Shown piece after piece: positions 46,141 through 54,306 of a stretch of 64,000 nucleotides of DNA. Numbering within the stretch: position 1 is the stretch's first letter; every line of letters starts with the position of its first letter. The DNA lies in contig JADKHW010000014.1 in assembly GCA_016721565.1 (NCBI GenBank), positions 1-64,000 of the forward strand, written 5' to 3'. The position numbers and the translations under genes are program-made. The notes beneath the pieces were generated by a model. That model was not told the DNA's origin. It ran no database searches and saw only the letters and a list, made by a program, of their open reading frames with translations. Origin of the DNA: a bacterium (lineage in GTDB: Bacteria > Electryoneota > RPQS01).

Positions 46141-46165
46141 AGTCGTCTGTTTCCTTCTTCTATCG

Positions 46166-46810
46166 TTAGTGCGTTGCTCGCACGTTCTGTCTTACTGGAA
46201 GCTCAAAGCCAAGTGAAATTTGCGTATAAGCAAACTTGGGAAAACTTGCGTTAATAGCATCTTCTCTGTGATTGCCAAAAGATCGGACACTACTGATCTG
46301 TAGAAATGTGTCGCCGTTTTCGCGGACAAAATGTAGCCTGAAAAATATTTCTGCAAGCGCACTCGTTTCCCGTGCCGGAAAATTCTTGCGGAACAATTGA
46401 TAGCCGCCAACTCCGAATCCTATCTCGGGCCGAATTTGGGTACCTTGCTCCACGCTGTCAATATTAAGCTTACTAAAATCAAAAACAATTCTTCCCGTCG
46501 CTAACAATCCCGCGTTGTTTTGGTCCGAGAACGTGCGGTCTGCGAAGGTGTCATCCAATCTGACCGTAGCATAATCGCTGGGATAATATGCATCTACGCT
46601 ACTCTCTGTTCCAAACCACCCTCCAGCCATCAGCTCTGGGTGAAAGAGTTTGAGCGTTCGGTTAAATGCATAAAATCCGTCAATTCCAATTCCTGCGCGC
46701 GGGTGATGTGACCCCAATCGCCGGTGGAATCCACTTTCTATAAAAGTTTGATTAGCGAACGAAGGCGTAGTAAGACAAAATAGCAGAGCAATCCAAACGA
46801 TGCGTTTCAT
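46166..46810 (-). CDS. Exported putative outer-membrane beta-barrel protein
   Basis: 214 residues. Signal peptide (MKRIVWIALLFCLTTPSFA), then amphipathic strands with aromatic belts (FIESGFHRRLGSHHPRAGIG, PELMAGGWFGTESSVDAYYP, IGFGVGGYQLFRKNF, LAEIFFRLHFVRENGDTFLQ, KFAYTQISLGFELPV). It resembles small outer-membrane barrel proteins, but no family is recognised. It is 26 bases downstream of the DUF4175 gene on the same strand and may be co-transcribed with it. Confidence 0.7.
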   Translation of the reverse strand: MKRIVWIALLFCLTTPSFANQTFIESGFHRRLGSHHPRAGIGIDGFYAFNRTLKLFHPELMAGGWFGTESSVDAYYPSDYATVRLDDTFADRTFSDQNNAGLLATGRIVFDFSKLNIDSVEQGTQIRPEIGFGVGGYQLFRKNFPARETSALAEIFFRLHFVRENGDTFLQISSVRSFGNHREDAINASFPKFAYTQISLGFELPVRQNVRATH

Positions 46811-46888
46811 CGTCCCTCCGGAGCGATTAAATTTCTGCGTGTCTGCCGAAAGCCATCACTATAGCTCTCAACAGTCAAACAGGCTTAA

Positions 46889-47460
46889 TTACTCCCACAC
46901 CGAAAACCGATAACCCAGCGACAAGTATTGATAGTTTCTATCAGTCTCGTCAAGTTCCACTTCAACTCCGAAGAGAATCATCAAATCCGACATTAACCCC
47001 ACAGGAACTGCTATGCCAAGTACCGTCTCAACAACACTGTTCCCTATCCAGTTCGGTTGCTCTCCCCAGTCGCGTAGTTCAAACTTATTATAACAACCCG
47101 CACCAACAATCGGCCTGGTCGGTCGTTTCCCGATTCCATTTGGCTTGTGATTGTCAAGCATTGCTCGCATCCCAATCCGATAGCCAGGTTGCTCCTCTGT
47201 GCGTTTTATCACTCTCCAGCCTGATTCGCCGTAAACTGCATTTTGCTCATGCACCTCGCTCGTCCAGGCAGTCCACAGCATCGAAACGGCGAGTTCAGCG
47301 TAATCGTATTCCCCACCGTCAGCATCACCTGCGGCGTTGCTCGCTCCTCGCGCCGCGAAGTCCCTTCCCAATCTCTAATCCCACCACTAATCCCCAATTC
47401 AACCGCCCGTGCCTGAACCGAAATCACCATCAGAGCGGCTACAAAGAGAGTTTTCTTCAT
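46889..47460 (-). CDS. Outer-membrane-like protein, tandem paralogue 1 (frameshifted)
   Basis: Start ATG 47460 (MKKTLFVAALMVISVQARAV) gives a leader and then ELGISGGIRDWEGTSRREER. After a shift near 47300-47340 the chain continues YDYAELAVSMLWTAWTSEVH, GYRIGMRAMLDNHKPNGIGK, SVVETVLGIAVPVGLMSDLM and ends LSLGYRFSVWE. The terminal aromatic residue and strand pattern fit a small outer-membrane barrel. The start overlaps the stop of the upstream paralogue (ATGA), so translation is coupled. Function unknown. Confidence 0.68.
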
Positions 47461-48072
47461 CGCTTACTCCACACCGAAAACCGATAACCCAGCGTCAAAT
47501 ATTGCGACAGATCTTCGTTCCCGCTGTTGGTTCCGGCAACCGCAAACTGAATCAGGAAATCCGCCGTCTGCCCAACCGGAATCGCCAGACCTAACATCCC
47601 CTCAGCCGTCACGAAATCTCGCCAATAGAGCTGATCGAATGCCTTGCTCTCTTCGGCGATCCACAACAACCCTGCGCTGGCCCTCGGATGCATGATCCGG
47701 TGACCAAGTTTGCTTGGCACAAGCGGCTCAACGGCAACTCGCACGCCCAGTAAGAACCCCGGCCATTCCAACGGCGTTCCCCGTCTAAAATACCCTCCTG
47801 CTCGATGAGGGAACTGGTCATCGACAGTTGTCTGAATCCAGGCGTGCGATGAATTTCCCGCGTCGCCATATTCCACCAACTGCATCAAACCGATATGGCA
47901 AATCGGGTCTGAAGTACTCGCCAAGCGACAAAATCAGCGTCGGCGTCGGTCGCACGCTTCGCTGTGCCGTATCTTCCCAATCCCTAATCCCACCACTAAT
48001 CCCAATATCAAATCCATAACTTGAAGCCGCACTCAACATCGTAAGCACAAGAACAACATAGGTCGTCCTCAT
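47457..48072 (-). CDS. Outer-membrane-like protein, tandem paralogue 2 (frameshifted)
   Basis: Leader MRTTYVVLVLTMLSAASSYG, then FDIGISGGIRDWEDTAQRSV, nearly the same opening as paralogue 1 (GISGGIRDWE). After a shift at about 47885 it continues VEYGDAGNSSHAWIQTTVDD, PLEWPGFLLGVRVAVEPLVP, AEGMLGLAIPVGQTADFLIQ and ends LTLGYRFSVWSKR. The last strands align with paralogue 1 (YLxLGYRFSVW). Both copies are broken in about the same part of the gene, roughly 60 residues from the start. Likely an envelope barrel protein. Confidence 0.68.
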
Positions 48073-48127
48073 CTCTGGCTCCCTTCAAATATTTTTTTTC
48101 CTCCCTGATAGCAGGAAGGCTAAGGCG

Positions 48128-48382
48128 CTATTCGCCCCAATGACTGATATTTCTAAACGACTGCTTGATCGCAGCCAGTCCGGCGGCACGCTGGTGCCGT
48201 GCGCGCAAGCGCGCGACCGTAATCTTTAATCTATCTCTAACCACCGACGGCGGCAGTTCGCCCGTCTGCAAAAATTTATACCCCTGTATTGACTGATGAA
48301 AATACCAACCTGCAAGCTGTTGTACTGCGTGGCGCACGGGTTTGCGAGTCCTGAGTGTACGCGCCCTAAATTGAAATGTCAA
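48128..48382 (-). CDS. Small basic hypothetical protein (doubtful)
   Basis: 84 residues from a TTG start with GGAAGGAAGAGAG upstream. Basic and hydrophobic (PVRHAVQQLAGWYFHQSIQG, RDRLKITVARLRARHQRAAG). No family. The frame includes a palindrome (CGGCAC...GTGCCG at 48184-48199) of the kind found in intergenic repeats, so it may be non-coding. It lies 12 bases after the stop of the four-helix membrane protein gene. Confidence 0.35.
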   Translation of the reverse strand: MTFQFRARTLRTRKPVRHAVQQLAGWYFHQSIQGYKFLQTGELPPSVVRDRLKITVARLRARHQRAAGLAAIKQSFRNISHWGE

Positions 48383-48394
48383 CTCTCTTCCTTC

Positions 48395-48742
48395 CTATCT
48401 TGCCAATATAGCTTGAAATAATAAAACCAAGCCAACAATCGCCGCCAACGGATGAATCAACGCGATTCCCGCCGGCACAGGTGCTTTCATTCTCCGCAGA
48501 GCAAACAATCCCACTCCGCCTAAGAACGTAATCAACAAAATCAAAAACGCTAACATCGGTGTCGGATTCGGTGACGATGTCGCATGAATAATCAAAAACG
48601 ACACACCAATCACCGCCAACCCGCCGTGTATCCAAACAAATTTCATCCGCGCCGGAAGTTTTCGCACAAACTGCCACAACGGATTCGTCCCCACCAGCGC
48701 CGCCGCCAACAAGAACATCCCAGCCAAAAAGAGATACATCAT
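48395..48742 (-). CDS. Small four-helix membrane protein
   Basis: 115 residues, mostly four hydrophobic helices: MMYLFLAGMFLLAAALVG, VWIHGGLAVIGVSFLIIHAT, TPMLAFLILLITFLGGVGLF and HPLAAIVGLVLLFQAIL, with short loops (RRMKAPVPAGIALIHP). The WxHxxxAxxGxxxLxxH pattern in helix 2 and H in helix 4 could hold heme or a quinone, as in small cytochrome-like membrane proteins, but this is only suggestive. Unknown function. Intact. Confidence 0.72.
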   Translation of the reverse strand: MMYLFLAGMFLLAAALVGTNPLWQFVRKLPARMKFVWIHGGLAVIGVSFLIIHATSSPNPTPMLAFLILLITFLGGVGLFALRRMKAPVPAGIALIHPLAAIVGLVLLFQAILAR

Positions 48743-48763
48743 TCTCTCCCAAGTTTCTTCCGG

Positions 48764-48798
48764 TCTCCCCCCGTGGACGGGGGGACTAAGGGGGGTCT
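48764..48798. repeat. C-run/G-run intergenic repeat (copy 2)
   Basis: CTCCCCCCGTGGACGGGGGG, then ACTAAGGGGGGTCT. Clear example of the element: C-run, GTnnAC, G-run, A(C/T)TAA, G-run, TCT. Confidence 0.6.
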
Positions 48799-48857
48799 GA
48801 TAACCCCACCAACAATTCCAAAGCTATCAGCGAGCGCAAGATCCGCTTAACAAGCGG

Positions 48858-49526
48858 CTACTTTTTCAGCAACTCCAACACCGCCTTCGCCACACCCTCG
48901 CTCGATTGCGGATTCTGTCCCGTAACAATTCTCCCGTCCACCACAACCTGCTTCTCAAAGTTCGGCCCGGCTATAACCATCGCACCTTGTTCCTTGAGTT
49001 TGCTTTCCAGCAAAAACGGCATCAGGTGATCAAGCTTCGCGGCCTTCTCTTCGCTGTCGGTGAACACCGCAAGCTGCCGTCCTTCCACAAGCAATTTCCC
49101 GTTGCTCATCTTCGCACCGACAAATGCCGCCGGACCGTGACACACTGCGCTGACGATTTTTCCGTCTTGATACATCGTGATCAAGGCGTCCTCAACATCT
49201 TTGTTGCCCGGCAGATCGAACATCGTTCCATGTCCGCCCGGGAAAAAGATCGCATCGTAATCATCGGTCTTTATAGTGCTGAGTTTTTGCGAGCTTTGCA
49301 GCATCACAATCTCATTGCCGTATTTCGCGCGCGTTTCATCCGTCAAACTGCGCGGATCAATCGGCACATTCCCACCCTTAGGACTCGCCACCGTCACCTG
49401 CGCACCCGCCTCAACAAAAACCTGTCGCGGCACCGCAAACTCTTCCAGCCAAACTCCCGTAGCATGTGTCGAGTCAATCTGCGCGGTATTCGTCAACACA
49501 AATAAAATCGTCAACAACGTATCCAT
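48858..49526 (-). CDS. DJ-1/PfpI-family protein (type 1 glutamine-amidotransferase-like, Hsp31-like)
   Basis: 222 residues. Nucleophile elbow AVCHGPAA with Cys, and FFPGGHGTMFDLPG, as in DJ-1/PfpI proteins; the acidic residue may be in GVWLEEFAVPRQVFVEAGAQ, and SPKGGNVPIDPRSL matches the Hsp31/glyoxalase-III-like subgroup. These enzymes act as glyoxalases or deglycases and chaperones; the exact activity is not decided here. A hydrophobic N-terminus (LLTILFVLTNTAQI) is present but too short for a typical leader. Intact. Confidence 0.86.
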   Translation of the reverse strand: MDTLLTILFVLTNTAQIDSTHATGVWLEEFAVPRQVFVEAGAQVTVASPKGGNVPIDPRSLTDETRAKYGNEIVMLQSSQKLSTIKTDDYDAIFFPGGHGTMFDLPGNKDVEDALITMYQDGKIVSAVCHGPAAFVGAKMSNGKLLVEGRQLAVFTDSEEKAAKLDHLMPFLLESKLKEQGAMVIAGPNFEKQVVVDGRIVTGQNPQSSEGVAKAVLELLKK

Positions 49527-49654
49527 AATCTTCTCCCCGCTAATTTGCTAACTCATTCGCGACTATTTCATGCGCGTGTCATCCCGTAGGGACCTATTCA
49601 AAGAAGGTTACCATCCTAAGCGTGTTACAAATTTCAAGCACCACGCACTCCGAT

Positions 49655-49690
49655 CTCCCCATCCCCTGCCGCAGTCGGGGGATTAAGGGC
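49655..49690. repeat. C-run/G-run intergenic repeat (copy 3)
   Basis: CTCCCCATCCCCTGCCGCAG, TCGGGGGATTAAGGG: a degenerate copy of the element at 48764. Confidence 0.5.
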
Positions 49691-49698
49691 TCTGCCGG

Positions 49699-50414
49699 CT
49701 ATTCCACTCCCCTACTAAGCGCATACACCAAAACATTCACCCCCATATCCAACGCCGCCTTACGTTTTTCCGGCGGATCGTTGTGAATCTCTTCGGCTTC
49801 CCACCCGTCGCACAGATCGCACTCGAAATCGTAATAGCAAACCATCACCCCATTCACAAACAGCCCGAACCCTTGCGCAGGCCCCTTGTCATGCTCATGA
49901 ATTTTAGGAAGCCCGTTGGCAAAACGATTCACCGTCGAATAGATCGGATGTGAAAACGGCACTTCATACCACTCCGCATCCGGCAAAACTTTTTTCATCT
50001 CGCGCCGAAAGCTCGCGTCCATCCCGTAGTCATCGTTGGCAAACAGGAATCCGCCCGCGTTAAAATAGGCCCGCAGGTTGTTCACCTCGTTTTCCGAGAG
50101 CGCAATATTCCCGTGACCGTTGATGAACGTAATCGGGTAGCTGAACAGCTCGACCGACGACGGCTCCACGGCCCGCGGTTCGGGGACAAAATCCACCCCC
50201 GCCCCCGCCTCGGCATATCGCAAAAGGTTGGCCAAAGCCCGCCCCCCGAGTACCAATCCCCCCCGCCGTTATACTTCAAAAGGCCCACTTTCAGGCCACT
50301 CGCCGACCCTTGCGCAAACGCTGTAGAGGACAAAATCGCACCTGCCAACAGCACGCACGCCACCCATCCCCCACAAATCCGTCGCAGGGTGCTTGTCAAG
50401 CACATAGTTTTCAA
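49699..50414 (-). CDS. DUF4159-domain exported protein (one frameshift)
   Basis: Leader (GGWVACVLLAGAILSSTAFA) and start of the domain (LKVGLLKYNGGGDWYSGG) lie in one frame, the remainder in another, after a shift near 50255: RALANLLRYAEAGAGVDFVP, LFSYPITFINGHGNIALSEN, LRAYFNAGGFLFANDDYGMD, FRREMKKVLPDAEWYEVPFS, HPIYSTVNRFANGLPKIHEH. These match DUF4159, a Rossmann-like domain usually in exported proteins near DUF58, VWA and MoxR genes, none of which is here. Function unknown. The DUF4175 gene lies about 4 kb away on the same strand. Confidence 0.83.
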
Positions 50415-50486
50415 TATCTTAAAAATGTTGTAATTGCTTTCTGGCTACGTCTTAAACTCAGGAGAAACAAGGTTAGTTGCGAGGGG

Positions 50487-52128
50487 TTATCGAGTGTTGA
50501 TGCTTAATGAGCGCCAAAGCATTTTATGTATCGCGATGTGGCTTTCCTCATTTGGAATTATTGAGGTGCAATATGGCCGCCTGTCATAGCTGAAGGCAAT
50601 TGGTTCAGTTGGGCTTGGTTTTATCCCAACTACGCCGATCATGAAGAACACTGAAATTAATCGAAGAAGAAGAACACGCTCGTTTGACTTTCCTTCCAAA
50701 GTTTCAAATGAGTATCGATGTAATTTGCAATTAACGTACTTAGGGTCGCCAAGAAGAGAAATTTGGGAATTCAAAAATTTGTCAACATCCGATGTTGGTA
50801 TATCCATTATTCTGAATTCTGCTGGTTTGTTCTCAAGAATATCGAGGCATGAGTTTAGGCTCGGGTATTCAATTCTCCACTCGTCACATAGTGCCTGCCT
50901 TTGTGATTTGCAGTAAATAACCTCAGCGTCTCTTATCGCCTGTGAACCCAACTCTGTTCTACCGGCGGCCTCGACAATGGAACAATTCAAAAACTTAATC
51001 GCATCTCGTGGTCGCAGCAGCGTTCTATCCAGAATGTACTTTGTTGGCTCTTCACTGTTCCGTCCTACCTTTTGCGGCAATATCTCCTTCAGCTGGACTG
51101 TTTGGTTCGTGTATTTACGGCGAATCAAAGCTCGGACGCAAGTCCAGCATTTCTAAAATGTCTCTTTCTGTCCAAAACACTGGCAATACCAAACTCTCAT
51201 ACTTCTCAGCCTGCAAGCCAGGATCGGAAGTTTCCTCGAGCACTTTCCAATACAGGTCTTCCCTTAAAGCAATTATTACTTTTACGTGACGGATTGCGCA
51301 AAACTCTCGAGCCGTTTCAATGAGGGCTCTTATAAGCTTATAACGAAATGCATCGTCGACCCAGTTTTCGTCTAGACCGTCAATAACAACATAATACTTC
51401 TTTTGATCGTCATCAATGACTCTGTCGAGCAATTGTAAAGCTTTGTCAAGTTTCTTCAAATGCGCCTTGTTTATCACTTCTTGACATTTTCGCTTCACAT
51501 CCATTGTCTCTTCTGTTGACAAGACCTCCGTAGCTCTGATTCCAAGCTTCAAGAAATCGGGGATTATTGCGTTAACAACGGCGAGAAGCTCAGACTCTAC
51601 CGTTTGTGTGACTTCTTTCAATCGATAGTCTGTCTCTTGCCAAAATGTGTCGCCATACTCTCGAAGAAAGTTGATTGCTTCATTCACATCTGTCTCTTCC
51701 TTCTTTCCTGTAAAACGTTCCGTTGTCCTTTGAAACCATCCTTTTTGTGCGCTGTCGCTTGTAAGTTCAAAATGCCTTTTAAGGACTTCTACTACGAGCA
51801 CGTGACGCCAGAGTAGCTTAAAGAAGAGATCAAAATGAACATTCATCCCCTTCAATAATGTCATTATATCCGAGTTCGAAATGTAGGACATCGAAAGTGA
51901 GTCTGGGCTGACTTCAATCGTTCGTTCTTGCCGAGATAAGAGCACTCTCAAGAGGGCAGATTTCCCACTCCCCGTCCTTCCAAGAAGTATTCGTCTGTGA
52001 TCGCGCATATCACGAAGTGCGTCAATATATCCGGCATCGACAAAACACTCGTCAAGATAGGAATCTAGTTCTGCTGAATTGCTTCCTATGTTGTCGTTAC
52101 GGGTGAATCGGAATTTCTCTGCTGACAT
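50487..52128 (-). CDS. P-loop ATPase resembling the Sll1717 family (one frameshift)
   Basis: About 546 residues. N-terminus SAEKFRFTRNDNIGSNSAEL; Walker A RRILLGRTGSGKSALLRVLL; Walker B YYVVIDGLDENWVDDAFRYK; a sensor-like VKVIIALREDLYWKVLE. After one lost base near 51128 it continues RRKYTNQTVQLKEILPQKVG, KYILDRTLLRPRDAIKFLNC, then SIVEAAGRTELGSQAIRDAE. The IDGLDE Walker B, FWTERDILEMLD and RTLxRPRDAIxFLN match what I recall of Sll1717-type ATPases, which resemble STAND/AAA proteins. Downstream partner of a nuclease-like gene (105 bases apart). A+T-richer than neighbours (23 of 60 bases are G or C at 51661-51720). Role unproven. Confidence 0.85.
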
Positions 52129-52232
52129 GTGCGTTGCTCTTCCTGAAATTGATAGGCGAACGTGCTAGTCTAGGTATCTTGCCTTATTTGATGCCTTGGC
52201 TGTCGGAAACTTGGCAACCGTATGGTTGGCTT

Positions 52233-53017
52233 TTACAATCTTGGGAATATAAGCACGAGCACATTAATGCTGTTCTTTTCCCCCGATAAATCGGCTTCAA
52301 TTGCCTCTGGGTTTCTAATAAAACCTTCGGGATCATACACGAAGCACTTACAGTGTTTTGCAATCTGGATGAGTAGCGTATTTGGCAGTATCAAGAATAA
52401 GCTGCTCACCTACCTCTTTTTCTTTGAGGGTCGTCCGTGTTTTTTTCACTTCGACAACGATTTGTTCCTTTTTTAACAGAAAATCCATGCGCGAGGATGC
52501 ACCGGCAGTGCTTGGTGTCCACTCCTCGCTCCTTACGTCTTTGAAGAATATCTTGAGAAGTCCTCGCAAAAGGTCTTGGACGTCATACTCATCTGTTATC
52601 TCAAGAGTCTTGCGATTCTTGTGACGTGTTTTGATTTCGATTGCAACATGATGGAATTTCCTGCAGAGCCGTTTAATGTTCTCGAGCGAATCAGGAGGCG
52701 GGTTGCTTATCATCCTCGTGGAAGTGCTCTGTCTCATCAATCAAGGACTCAAGTAGTGCGGATGCTCTCTGTAATCCGTGGCTGAAGCCTGCTCTGTTGT
52801 CAGGGACCACCGATCCGCCAAATTGAATTTTTGGAGTAAATCTGATTGACTCAAATTCCCCGACATGTGTTGAATTCAAGCCAAAGATAGCACCTAATAA
52901 TACTCGAGTGTTTCGATGCCATTTTTGAAATTCTGGCGAAGCAGAATCAGCGCTTGCAAGCGATTGCATTTCTTGTTTCTGTTTACCCAACCTATCCAGT
53001 TTCTGTTCTTTGTCCAT
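52233..53017 (-). CDS. PD-(D/E)XK nuclease-like protein, DpnII/MboI-type core (two frameshifts)
   Basis: Start at ATG 53017. The N-terminal helical part reads SASPEFQKWHRNTRVLLGAI, FGLNSTHVGEFESIRFTPK. A shift near 52715 leads to ENIKRLCRKFHHVAIEIKTR and DEYDVQDLLRGLLKIFFKDV, then the catalytic core: AGASSRMDFLLKKEQIVVEV followed by KKT (Asp, then Glu-x-Lys), KEVGEQLILDTAKYATHPDC, and after a second shift near 52350 VCFVYDPEGFIRNPEAIEAD. This matches the REase_DpnII-MboI type domain from memory. No partner methyltransferase is adjacent, so it is not an ordinary restriction pair. Likely upstream gene of a two-gene unit with the P-loop ATPase. Confidence 0.78.
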
Positions 53018-53154
53018 TATTTGTAATTCTTTGTTTGCCTCGTTCCCCACGCCTCTCCAAATTTCCCCTCTTCCCCTTAACTCCAATGCCAAAACCGTCT
53101 ATCCCATTACTGCACAAACGTTTAACAAAAAAGCACCTTTTTTGCGAAAAACAC

Positions 53155-53183
53155 TTGACACAGACGTTCAAATGCCGTATATT
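53155..53183 (+). promoter_or_regulatory. Strong sigma70-type promoter
   Basis: TTGACA at 53155-53160, a 17-base spacer and TATATT at 53178-53183. Transcription would run right, with the first recognised gene (methyltransferase, 53612) about 420 bases downstream, so there is either a long leader or a small RNA. Confidence 0.6.
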
Positions 53184-53261
53184 AACACCAACTTCAGCCC
53201 CCACCCGAGCTACACCCCCCGCTCCCTTTTTCCGGCCTTCCCCTGCTTTAGCTGCCTTTAG

Positions 53262-53325
53262 CCCACTACCTCCGTTCACGGGAGCCTGTCCCGTAGGGAA
53301 AAGGGCTGGGGATAGGGGTTCCCCA
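53262..53325. repeat. G-run/palindrome repeat, probable relative of the C-run/G-run element
   Basis: CTCCGTTCACGGGAGCCTGTCCCGTAGGGAAAAGGGCTGGGGATAGGGG-type sequence: a CTCCG..CGGGAG palindrome and successive G-runs. Confidence 0.45.
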
Positions 53326-53430
53326 AGCACCCCCCGTCACAAGCCCAAAAACCAACCCCCTGTTTTCAATCAACTCCTGTTTGGTCAATTATTAGCGCCG
53401 AATTGATAAAATTAGACTTAAATCACCTCC

Positions 53431-53468
53431 GGCCTTCCTCCGTTTACGGGGGAATCAGAAGGGGGTCT
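53431..53468. repeat. C-run/G-run intergenic repeat (copy 4)
   Basis: GGCCTTCCTCCGTTTACGGG, GGAATCAGAAGGGGGTCTG: same order of elements as 48764-48798. Confidence 0.55.
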
Positions 53469-53611
53469 GCTTCAGGCCACACTCCCCCAAACTAATCTCA
53501 GAATATAACTGTCCATTTCCAAATTATCAACGCCCGAACTTCCGAATTGTCAAATAGTTGAGCGGATTTATCATGGTGGTATATTGCAATAAACCATCAA
53601 ACTTAGGGGCT

Positions 53612-54306
53612 ATGACGCAGCTCGACACCAGGATCGGAGCCGATACCAATCTGCATACAAAATCTGACATCGGCCCACACAAAACACCCGCGGAACTCTT
53701 CACGAACTACGCGAAGAACTATCCGCTCCGTGAACGCTGGCTCGATGTCGGAAGCGGCGAAAGCTACATGCGCGACGTGCTGCGCGATGAAACCAAAATG
53801 AACATCGAAGTCTCCGAAGTTGATCTCGACACCGAACGCTACGAGTTTCCCGACAACACGTTTCACACGCTCACGCACTTCGAAGTCTTGGAGCATCTCT
53901 TCAATCCGCTCTATCACGTGCTGGAAATGAAAGAATCATGGCGCCCGACGGAAATCTGTTCTTGGTCACACCGAATGACTACAGCCTGATCTACAAAGTC
54001 GAGCACATCCTCTCGCGCAAATACCGCCCGCACTTCCACCAATTCACCGAGCGCGACCTCCGCGACCTCTTTCATAGAGCCGGCATGCGCATCGTCCACT
54101 TGGAAAAATTCTACAAATCCCCCTCAGGAACAATAGCAAGAGTAAGCAAAAACGGCTTCTTCATGCACGTAAGAAAAGATATCGACGACTCGCATTTGAG
54201 GATAAAAAAGCGGGCCGGATATTCCGGCCCGCTTTCATCTACAAAGCTGACGACAAACTCAAAGCACTTGCGTCAGCGCAATGGGTCCAGCGTTTACGCT
54301 GGTTAA
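53612..54306 (+). CDS. Class I SAM-dependent methyltransferase (one frameshift; 3' end uncertain)
   Basis: Start at ATG 53612 (MTQLDTRIGADTNLHTKSDI). Motif I is RWLDVGSGESYMRDVLRDET, then EVSEVDLDTERYEFPDNTFH, THFEVLEHLFNPLYHVLEMK; after a shift near 53935 the end reads MAPDGNLFLVTPNDYSLIYK, HFHQFTERDLRDLFHRAGMR, EKFYKSPSGTIARVSKNGFF. These fit a Rossmann-type methyltransferase of the UbiE/ Methyltransf_11 kind, with substrate undefined. The open frame runs through the hairpin at 54207, so the true stop is probably near 54198 and the tail is artificial. The upstream promoter at 53155 could drive it. Confidence 0.78.
54207..54235. terminator. Bidirectional terminator between methyltransferase and CoA-transferase-like genes
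   Basis: 13-bp perfect stem AAAGCGGGCCGGA / TCCGGCCCGCTTT with a TAT loop, A-run on one side and TTTCATCT on the other; it serves both converging genes. Confidence 0.85.
54282..54302. repeat. GGGTCCAGC/GCTGG palindrome (copy 3)
   Basis: TGGGTCCAGCGTTTACGCTGG, palindromic CCAGCG-TTTA-CGCTGG at 54287-54302, at the end of the CoA-transferase-like gene. Confidence 0.6.

Larger units (their letters stand above)
53018..53611. other. Repeat-rich gene-free interval
   Basis: About 590 bases with no convincing gene, holding a strong promoter (53155-53183), a pyrimidine-rich stretch at 53040-53090 and two G-run elements (53262-53325 and 53431-53468). It separates the A+T-rich nuclease/ATPase pair from the methyltransferase gene. 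Confidence 0.5.

Noticed and set aside
50487..53017. Classical type II restriction-modification
   Set aside because: No DNA methyltransferase motif is next to the nuclease; the methyltransferase at 53612 is on the other strand, beyond a repeat region, and of a small-molecule-like class.
53155..53480. CRISPR array or attachment site beside the nuclease gene
   Set aside because: The G-run elements are few, unequal in spacing and degenerate; there are no regular spacers and no integrase or tRNA end.
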